NCBI RefSeq assembly: GCF_031010175.1
Contig: NZ_JAUAMB010000002.1
Coordinates: 186,001 to 250,000, forward strand
Direction: 5' to 3'
DNA length: 64,000 nt
Source of the DNA: Halomonas sp. SpR1
GTDB lineage: Bacteria; Pseudomonadota; Gammaproteobacteria; Pseudomonadales; Halomonadaceae
Part shown: in pieces, positions 40,065-49,100 of the stretch
Numbering within the stretch: the first letter of the stretch is position 1
Layout: each line of letters starts with the position of its first letter
Translations under genes and position numbers: made by a program
The notes under the pieces: generated by a model
Database searches by the model: none
What the model saw: only the letters and a program-made list of their open reading frames with translations
Told to the model about the DNA's origin: nothing

Positions 40065-40553
40065 ATGCCCCGTCAGAATGAAGCTACGTTTTTACGTGGT
40101 GTACTCCGCAATAACGAAGCGGCCGCGCAGTTTTGCGAGATGCTGTTTCGTATATCTCAAACCCTTGATGACCTGATCGATAAAGATAAGCCGGTGACCG
40201 ATGCCGTGCTGGTTCGCACGTTCTGGGAAGCGTTGATTGAGCTGCCCGCCAATCCTTTTTATCGACAACACGAACCCTACCTTCGACCGCTCATGGCCAG
40301 TGCATTACAGGACTGGCGCGATAGCGCGTGCCTGGAGCGTTCTGGCAGCTACCACTACAAAACCCTGGCCTTTGTGCTTCGTGACCAGCTGACAGGCTTG
40401 GTGACGCAGTGCGCCTACTTAATCGGTGGCTATGAGTGGATGGGGCAAGTCAGCCTCTCTATACGTGACCACTTCCACGAAGACTCGCTTCACGACTACC
40501 TCACCGGTGTTGAGCGCAACGACAATCTCACAACAGAGGAGCGCAGCGCATGA
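40065..40553 (+). CDS. Hypothetical protein of the internal-virion module
   Basis: 162 aa, helical, rich in aromatic and charged residues (IELPANPFYRQHEPYLRPLM). First of a run of six tightly coupled genes ending with the giant polyvalent protein. Role unknown; possibly a morphogenesis factor for the ejected proteins. Confidence 0.65.
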   Translation: MPRQNEATFLRGVLRNNEAAAQFCEMLFRISQTLDDLIDKDKPVTDAVLVRTFWEALIELPANPFYRQHEPYLRPLMASALQDWRDSACLERSGSYHYKTLAFVLRDQLTGLVTQCAYLIGGYEWMGQVSLSIRDHFHEDSLHDYLTGVERNDNLTTEERSA

Positions 40554-41170
40554 GCGGCGGCGGTGGTGGTGACAGCAAAGTGAAAGATACCCCCGAGCAA
40601 CGCCAGCTTGCACAAGTAGCGGCGGAAAAATGGAACTATGCCCAAGAGAACCTGGCACCGCTAGAGAACGCCTACATGGAGTCTGTGGGCGATATGACCA
40701 GCGATGCCAACATGAGCTACATCGCTGGCCGTACTCTGCAAAGCCAGCAGCAGGCAGTCAGCGATGCCAGCGAACAAGTGGGCATGCAGTTAGGCCAGGC
40801 AGGCGTCGATCCTTCCAGCGGCCGTTATCAGACGGCGATGAGTGATATTGCCTTAGGGGGTGCCAGTGCCGGTGGTGAAACCTTAGGGCGCGCCCAGTTC
40901 GAGCAGGAGAATCAGCAGATTCAGGGCCTGCAAAATATCGTGGCCATGGGGCAGGGGGAAAGCGGCCAGGCGCAAGCGGGGCTTTCGGGTGTTGCGGCGC
41001 AGTCGGCGCAGGATGCCCAACAGACCGCGGCAAACCGATTCAACAGACGTAGTGCCAACCTGCAGCTTTTGGGGCAGGTGGCGGGCGCCGGTACCGCTAA
41101 CTATCTCAACCAGCCCAGCCAGCCCCAAGGCTTGAACCTCTACAGCCAAGCAACCACAGGCGGGGTGTAG
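40550..41170 (+). CDS. Internal virion protein, Ala/Gln-rich
   Basis: 206 aa, starting with a glycine run (SGGGGGDSK) and then Ala/Gln/Ser-rich helices. Composition like small ejection proteins of podoviruses that are delivered with the DNA. ATGA overlap with the preceding gene. Confidence 0.65.
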   Translation: MSGGGGGDSKVKDTPEQRQLAQVAAEKWNYAQENLAPLENAYMESVGDMTSDANMSYIAGRTLQSQQQAVSDASEQVGMQLGQAGVDPSSGRYQTAMSDIALGGASAGGETLGRAQFEQENQQIQGLQNIVAMGQGESGQAQAGLSGVAAQSAQDAQQTAANRFNRRSANLQLLGQVAGAGTANYLNQPSQPQGLNLYSQATTGGV

Positions 41171-41174
41171 CGCG

Positions 41175-41651
41175 ATGCCATACCAACCCACGCTAGGCCA
41201 AATTAATTACGCGCCCTCAGAAGTCGCTCAGACTCGGGTAGATCCTAATCAGGCAATGCGCGGTGACCAAGGCGCGTCGGCGCTATTAGGCCAGCTCAAC
41301 CGGGCCCAGTGGGCTGACTGGAAGAACCGTTTCGCGCCCTACGTTGACGAGCTGGCTCGCGTTGCACAGGATAATAACGCCCCCGGCACCGCCGCTGCCA
41401 ATGCCAGCAGCGCGGTGGGCCTGGCATTTGATAGCAGCCAACAAGGGCTTGCCCAGCAGCGGCAATCCTATGGCATAAGCCAGACACCTCAGCAGAAAGC
41501 GGCTGAGGAGCGCCGCATGAATATTGAACGCAGTGCCTCGATGGTAAGCGCAGGCAATGAGGCGCGTATCTCTGCCCAAGACCGCCAGGATGCGATTCTC
41601 GCCGGTGGCATGGGCCTCTCCAACATTCCTGACCGGGTGATGAACCAATGA
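41175..41651 (+). CDS. Internal virion protein candidate
   Basis: 158 aa, Ala/Gln-rich and helical, with a predicted unstructured N-terminus. Stop overlaps the start of the glycine-zipper gene. Placement and composition match the ejection-protein cluster. Confidence 0.6.
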   Translation: MPYQPTLGQINYAPSEVAQTRVDPNQAMRGDQGASALLGQLNRAQWADWKNRFAPYVDELARVAQDNNAPGTAAANASSAVGLAFDSSQQGLAQQRQSYGISQTPQQKAAEERRMNIERSASMVSAGNEARISAQDRQDAILAGGMGLSNIPDRVMNQ

Positions 41652-41908
41652 GCTATGGACTATTAGGCCTACGCCAGCAAATGGAAGGCGAGGCCATGCA
41701 AGGGTTGAGTGATCTTGCTGGCCAGCAGCGGCAAGCCAAGATGCAAGAAGACCAGATGAAGCAGGCAGAGAAAGCCCAGCAAATGCAGGCCGTGGGTACC
41801 GGTGCTGGGGTAGGCATGATGGCCGGTATGCAAGCGGGAAGCGTAGGCGGCCCGATGGGCGCCGCTATTGGCGCGGGTATTGGTTTGTTAGCCAGTTCAA
41901 TTTTCTAG
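41648..41908 (+). CDS. Glycine-zipper membrane-inserting protein
   Basis: 86 aa. The N-terminal half is a Gln/Met-rich helix. The C-terminal half has glycine-zipper repeats (GTGAGVGMMAGMQAG, GAAIGAGIGLLAS) that fit membrane insertion. A good candidate for a pore component that helps DNA or the giant protein cross the cell envelope. Confidence 0.65.
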   Translation: MSYGLLGLRQQMEGEAMQGLSDLAGQQRQAKMQEDQMKQAEKAQQMQAVGTGAGVGMMAGMQAGSVGGPMGAAIGAGIGLLASSIF

Positions 41909-41917
41909 GAGAACACC

Positions 41918-43180
41918 ATGGCGGGACTCGATACACGCGGCTTGGCGGGTGGCTTTGCGCAAGGGTTTGGATTAATGAACCAGTTTCAGCGCGGCCAACG
42001 TGCCGACGAGCGCGCTGACCAGCAAATGGGTATGCAGCAAGAGCGCATGGATATGCAGCGCGAGCAGTTCAGCACCCAGCAGGAAGACGCGCAACGGCAG
42101 CGAGACATGGAAAACATTCAGTTTACGCTCGGCAAGATTGGCTCCGGCATGGAGGTCGGCGAGGAAGAACTGGAAACGCTGCGTAAATATCCCAAGTTTT
42201 GGTCGGCACTCGATCCTGAAACCGACAACTCAATTAATCAGGCGATGGCGGTGATTGACCCTAACACCTCAGTGGATGCTAACGACCCTGAAAGTCTGGC
42301 AGCGCTGAATCAAATGTTTGGCGTCGAGATTAACCGCGGCGAAGGCGGGCAAAAACGCGTGGTTGGAATGTACCCGGCACCGGATGGCCAGAGTGTGGCT
42401 TTGGAGCTGGAGGTGGTGGGCGAAGATGGCAACACCTATCGCGCACCGATGACCGAAGGGCGCGGTACCGCCGAAGATGATCTGGTGAAGTATGTACCGG
42501 TTGAAGCGCTAGTGGAACAGGTTCAGGGCATGCGCATGCTGCGTAATACCCTGCGTTCGCCTGAAGCCCAGCAGCGTGCCACACAGGTGCTTGGCCTGCT
42601 GCGCGGCGATTCGCAAGAGCACTGGGAGCAAGTGCAAGGCCCAGGCGGTTCTATCCTTCAGCGTAATACAAGAACCGGTGAAACTAAGCAGGTGATTGGG
42701 CGTGCGCCTCAGGCGGGTGGCGGCTATGCCAACCGGCCAACAGCCACACAGAAAGATATTGAGTACTTGGTAAACAATGGGCTAGCAGAAGACCGTCAGG
42801 CGGCATGGGAAATGCTTCGCCGAGGTAGCGGTGACGACTCCTATTCTCGCTCTGAAGATCGTATTGAGGCGCTTAGGAATCGAGCTGAAGACCTAACCGC
42901 CACCATTAATGGCGAGGGCGCGATCATGCCTAATGAGGATGAGTTAGCGCAAGCGCAAGAAGAGTTGAGAGCCATTAATCAAATGATTCGAGAAAGTGAA
43001 AATAAAACATACGGCATTGTTATGCCAGGCCAAGGGCAACCTGCGACTTCGACTCAAAACCAGGCAGTGCAAGGTGACGAACAGCCATCTCAGCGAGAGC
43101 GTGGCTTAAGACCTGGCCCATTGCCTAACGAGGCAGCTGAGGAAGACCCCGCCGCCGCTATTTTGAACAAATACTTCTAA
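41918..43180 (+). CDS. Large helical internal virion protein
   Basis: 420 aa. Begins with a Gly-rich LAGGFAQGFGLMNQFQRG segment, then a Met/Gln-rich coiled coil (about 25-75) and a mixed central domain. AGGAG precedes the ATG. Lies directly before the giant polyvalent gene and is probably co-packaged with it. Confidence 0.65.
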   Translation: MAGLDTRGLAGGFAQGFGLMNQFQRGQRADERADQQMGMQQERMDMQREQFSTQQEDAQRQRDMENIQFTLGKIGSGMEVGEEELETLRKYPKFWSALDPETDNSINQAMAVIDPNTSVDANDPESLAALNQMFGVEINRGEGGQKRVVGMYPAPDGQSVALELEVVGEDGNTYRAPMTEGRGTAEDDLVKYVPVEALVEQVQGMRMLRNTLRSPEAQQRATQVLGLLRGDSQEHWEQVQGPGGSILQRNTRTGETKQVIGRAPQAGGGYANRPTATQKDIEYLVNNGLAEDRQAAWEMLRRGSGDDSYSRSEDRIEALRNRAEDLTATINGEGAIMPNEDELAQAQEELRAINQMIRESENKTYGIVMPGQGQPATSTQNQAVQGDEQPSQRERGLRPGPLPNEAAEEDPAAAILNKYF

Positions 43181-43197
43181 TGTCGAAGGAGCCGCGT

Positions 43198-46100
43198 GTG
43201 AACGCCGCCGAAAATCGTACCCTGCCAAAATGGACAGATATTGCCAACGATCCCGATTTCCAAGCCGCTGATTGGCAAACCAAGCAGCGCGTGCGAGGTG
43301 AGTTCTATCGCCGCGCCATTGAACCTCAAGTTCCTGAGTCACTGCGTGCAGATGTTCAAAGTCAATTCTTTACCCGTACTGAAGCGGACGTTTTCGGGAG
43401 GCAAGAAGAGAAACCTGCATCTGAAGATAGCTCGACTGACTCCCCTAATTTGGCGAGCAACGCTCTCCGCAATGCGGGTGAGCGGGGGCTTGATTTGGCG
43501 GGTAACGCGCTGCAGTTCGTTGGCAACATGGCAGACCGTGGAGAAAAAGCCATTACCGACGCGCTGGGAGGCATTAACCCGGGCGTGATTGGCGGCAGTT
43601 CTGACGAAATGCGTGAGCGCGGATATGAACCAGACGTTGAGCTAGGCGGCTTCGGCCTAGACTTCACGATGCGCGCCAAACCAGAGGATACCAGCACTGG
43701 GCTTATTGATACCGGGCAGGCGGTGGAAGACATTAGCTTAGGCTACCAGCCGAACTACACGATTGACCGCGCCCTGGATGAACCAAGCCTTAAGACCCTT
43801 GCAGGCGCTGCCGCGGAACAAGGCCCGGCCGCGTTGGCGGATATGGCAGGGTTAGTGGTTAGCTTGCCCGCTTATCTTGCTGCGCGCACACAAGAAATTG
43901 GCGAGGGTCGCGTTGAGAACGATGGCCGCGAAGGAATGCCGGAAGGCCGCGACTATGCAGTGTCTGGGCCGACGGCTGCCGCCTCAGTGCTGCTGGATCG
44001 CTTTGCGCTAGGTCGCTTGCTGCCAGGCGGTAAGAATGCAGTAACCAGTGCGCGCCAAATCCCTGGTGCCGTTGGCCGCGCTGCCGGTACGGAAGGCTTA
44101 ACAGAAGCGATTCAAGAAGGCGGTATCGAATACGCGGGCGAGTCCGTAGGCACTGAGGCGGGGTGGGATCCGGTGACCGCCGGTCGGCGTGCTGCCGGTG
44201 GTGTAATTGTGGGCGCGCCTACGGGCGGGGCTGTTCGTGGCGGGACTGCTGGCATGGAGTTGCGTGGCAGCAGACGGCAGGGTGGCGGGGAGCCAGAAAC
44301 AGACCCAGCCCCAATTGAAGAGCCTGCGCCCGCTGACGGCGCGGCCCCTTCTCCCAAAGCTGAAACCGCCAATGTTGAGGCGGTAGGCACCGCTGCCGAG
44401 CTGATCGCCAAGCCTCGCTTCGAGCTTTCTTCCGCTGAGCGTGAGGTGCGTGACTCAATCAGCTACGGCGACGCCTTTAAAGCCCTACGTGCGGCTGCTG
44501 AAGAGCGTGGCGATAGCGATGCCGTTGCCGAGTTGGACGCTGTTAGTGGTGAGATATCAGCAGCGCTCGAAGCCGAAACCATGGCGCGTACGCGAAATGA
44601 TGGCGAAGCCTTCACGGCTATTCGTGAGCAGCTACAAAGCGCTTCAGAGCGCTTCACGCGTGTAATGGATCGCCTTAACGCGCCTGCCTCCTCCGTTGAC
44701 TCCAGTCAGGAGCGTAATAACGAAGACGGTAATGCTGAGTGGAAAGAGGCGTGGCGTGAACAGGCAGCCGAGGATGGCATTGCCGATTACGATCCCAATG
44801 CCGACCTGCCCGATACCACAATTGATATTGATGGCCAGCAAGACAAACCCACTACTACAGTCGCGAATGAGTCGATAGAGCAAGCGCCCAATCAACCTTC
44901 GGCGAATCCCGATCGAATGCTGCCTCGTCGAGTACCGGTTGAGCGTATTGAAGTCGACCCAGAAGCTTACCAATTCCGTACTGACGTCAATGAAGTGGGT
45001 GTTGATAGCCGCCTAGCGGGTGTTAAATCATGGGATGATCTTCGTGCAGGCAACCTCATTCTGCATGAGCGTTTAGACGGCAGCCTGTTTGCAGCCGATG
45101 GCCATCATCGCATCAATTTAGCTAAACAGCTTAGCCAGCCTGACGTAAATGCGATTGTATTGCGTGAGGCGGATGGCGTTACCGTTGAAGACGCTCGACG
45201 CGAAGCGGCCGAGGCAAATATTGCGGCCGGTAATGCCACTGCCATTGATGCGGCAAAAGTATTCCGAAACAGTGAAGAGGACACCAGCAACACAATCGCC
45301 CAGCGCAATTTGCCACGCTCTCAAGTGGTGCGTGATGGCATCGATATTGCCAAATTGGAAGATGAACCCTTTGGTGCGGTGCTGAACCAAGTAGTGACTG
45401 AGAAGGACGGTGCCTCTATTGGTCGGGCCTTTGAAGATGCTGATCAGCAGCTAGCCGCTATTGATGTATTTCAGCGCGTCAAACCAACAAACGAGAACCA
45501 GCGTGCGATATTGGTGAACGAGATCCGCCAAGCGGGTTTTGCGAATAGCCAAAGCGATCAAATGGGCATGTTTGGTGATGACCCTTCGCAGTCACTTATA
45601 GGTGAGCGCGTCCGCTTGATGGACAATCTACGCCAAAGCCTGGTGCGAGATCGCCGCCTGTTCGCTACCCTTAACGACAATGCGCAAACTGCCGAGCAAG
45701 CGGGTAACCGTATCGCTCGGGATCAAAATGAAGCGCTACAAGATGCATCGGCTCAAGCGGTTGACCTGCTTCAGCGAGCCACCACAACACCAGAAATTAA
45801 CCAGCAGATTAACGATGCAGCGCGCCGCGTGAATGAAGGCGAAAGCCTTTCGAGCGTGACGCGTGAGCTAAAGGAAGCATTGCTCCATGGCCCTAACGCA
45901 ACAGCAACGAAACAATCACGTACACCAGCATCTAGCGACGGATCGACTCCGCAAACAAGGGTGGAGCAACGAGAAGATAACGCAGTACCTGGACGAGACG
46001 ACTCACGAGCAGCGAGTGCAGGCGAACAACGCCTGGGTGCTGGAGAACGAGAGCAAACAGCAGGAAACGTAACACTCAAGGCTGATGGTTCACCGTTCCA

Positions 46101-49100
46101 GACGCGTCGTGCAGTTGAGCTATCTAAGCGTTTCCGTGAGTCTCCTAACGCTGAGCCAGTCGAGGTTGAAGGCGGGTGGGGTTTTACTTCACAACAGACA
46201 GACGCTACCCGAACAGGTCAATCCTCCCGTTCCCCACAACACATCAAATGGCAGCGGCGCAGCAATGGAAGCCGGGTGTGGGAGGGTAGCGACGGGACGG
46301 TAATTGCTGACCACTCGATAAGCAGCGGTGGGAACCGAATTCCTCTGTTTATGGTGTTCGCCGACCAGCAAGCCTTTCATCGAGGTGATAACTTCACCTC
46401 GGGTAAGACATTAACCGAAGCTAAACATCTAGCCTCTACGGTTGAACGCCCAGCTCAGCAGCAAGAAGCCTTCCTCGAATCCCAAACGGAAGACAGCCTT
46501 GCGCAGCGCGAGCAGCAAAGGGAACAGGCCGAGCAAGCCGATGCCCAGCAGCGACAAGAGGAAACTCAACGCGCTCAGGCAGACCGTGACTTAAAGGATT
46601 TCAACCTGACCGGGAGTGATCGCCAGGCAGATGTGTTGGCAGCAGGTGGGCAGAGTGATTTATTAGGTGCACAGCCTTCCCTCGAGTCAGCCACTCAGGC
46701 CACCGAGCAACCGTCACCAAAATCTACTAGGCCGCGTAAACCAGCCAAGCTGACCCCACGCCAACAGCGCGTTAGCGATGCGTTTGGCGGCGCGATGCCT
46801 GGCGACACTATCAACTTGCTAACCGATGTTGGTTACTCCAAAGCGGGCAACGCTTACACCATAGACTCGATCAATAAAGATGGCACGCTTCAAGCCACCA
46901 ACGTTGAGCGTGGCAGCTCGGTATTGATTAGCCAAGGTGATTGGACGCTAGCCTCTCGACGCAGTAAGGCGCCTATTGTAGAAGTGATAACCCAGGCTGG
47001 GCAGGGCGAGCTGAGAGAGCAAGAGGCGATGTATAGCCTTCGCAGCGTGGTGCGTGGTGACGGCCAAGAAAGAGGTGTCGATCTTAAAGAGGCTCAACGC
47101 ATCGCCGATGCCTTCATGGCAGACTACAATGGCCATATTCCACTCGATATCATGGTCGTCAATCGCCAAGAGGATGCTTATGGAGCCGCAGCCACCCGAG
47201 ACAAAGTTGGCACCATCAAAGGAGCCTACCACTCAGGATCAGGAAAACTCGTACTTGTCGCTGCCAATTTACGTTCAGCGCGAGACGGGCGAGAAACATT
47301 ACGGCACGAGGTGGTTGGACATTTTGGACTTAATACCTTCGAGCCTGCTATCAAAAGGCGAATCCTTGATCGCATACTTGAAACGGAAAAGGTTCCGTCG
47401 CTAAGACCCGCTTGGCGTCACGTTAATAGGCATTATCCGGCCGCTACGACGCCCGCCGATATTCGCGCAGAGGAAGTCTTCGCGTATTTGGCTGAGCGTG
47501 AAAAAGGGCGTTTTGGTGCCGTGTGGGATCGTGTTCTTTCACTCCTAAACCGCGCTATGCGACAAGCGGGCCTCTCTAAACACACGCTTAGCCGGGCAGA
47601 ACTCCATGATTTAGCATCCACGATCAGTAAAGAGATACGTGACGGCCGCCGCCAACAAAGAACCTTCCCTGAGACTGACCAAGATCAGTTCCAGAAAGAG
47701 GATGCTGAGCCGCTTTCAAACAACGCTGAGCCTAAAGCAGCTCAAGTAACCGTATCAGATATAAACTCTTCGCTTAAACGCATGCCTGAGCTGGCAGATA
47801 CGCGCGTTATCCAGTCCGCTACTGAGCTCCCATCGGATGCGTTGATGGGCATGATGCTTCGCGGTATTAACCCTTCAGACGTTCGAGGCATGTTTGTTGG
47901 CGGCGAGCTGTATGTTGTTGCCGATAACATGGCCAGCGTAGACGAGGCGGTGCGCACAGCCGTGCATGAGTCAGTTGGGCACAAAGGCATACGCGGGGTG
48001 CTAGGCGCTGAGCTGGAGCCTCTGATGCTAGAGGTTTATAAAAGCCACACACGATCACAGGCAGGCCGCGACAATATTGCTGCTATCCAGGCGGCATATC
48101 CGTTTATCGATGTAACAACCCATGAAGGTAAAGTGACGCTTGCCGAAGAGCTGGTTGCTCACTACATCGAAGACAGCAACGGTAGCCCAACGCTAAGCCA
48201 GCGTATCAAGTCCACTGTCCGTCGATTGCTGCGCAAGCTATTTCCTAACATCGAGTGGCGTACCAACGACATTCTGGCGCTGGGTGAGCAATCCCGCCGC
48301 TGGTTGCGTCGCCAGCAGGCGCAGCGCGATCTCACCTCGCAAGATGAAACGCTCTATAGCTTGATGGAACAGCAGTCCTCGATCACGCATCGCGAGCTCT
48401 CCAAGCAGCTGCGTGACGAATACCCTGGCTTAAAGCTAGATATGGCGAGCCGTGGCCAGCGGGTGACCATTTCTCGCATTGTCTCGCCCTCAGAAAACGA
48501 AGGGGCAGGATCCGACGTAATGCGCCGCCTAACACAGTGGGCGGATGCCAGCGATAAGACACTCGCACTGACACCCTCAAGCGACTTTGGCGGCAACGTG
48601 AAACGCTTGCGCGAGTTCTATAAGCGCTTTGGCTTCATTGATAACAAGGGCCGCAATAAAGACTATGAGATCAGCGAGAGCATGTACCGCGAGCCTGACC
48701 ATGGCGTAGGCGAGCAGCGGTTCAGCTTGAACGCGCCCCCAGGGACGCCCGGTGGCAATTTCTCGGACTCCGATAGCACCAACTTTGCCATGCCAGACGA
48801 GGCGCTGACAGATACTGCCATTCGTAAAACGGCTGACAAAATGCGGCCGCTAAAAATCCTAGAGGATGCGATTCGACGCAGTGGCCGTGAGATTGAAGAA
48901 GAAGCGGATGTGTACCTGGCTGAAGAGCTATTTCACGGCAAGGCTGAATACGACCTGCGTCAGCTAAGAGAGCAGTACGTGGAACCGCTGGCGAAAGGGC
49001 TGGCAAGAGCCAAAATTAGCCAAGCCGACCTCGATGAATATCTTTACGCCCGTCACGCACCAGAGCGTAATGCGACTATTGCAGAGCGTAACCCCGATAA

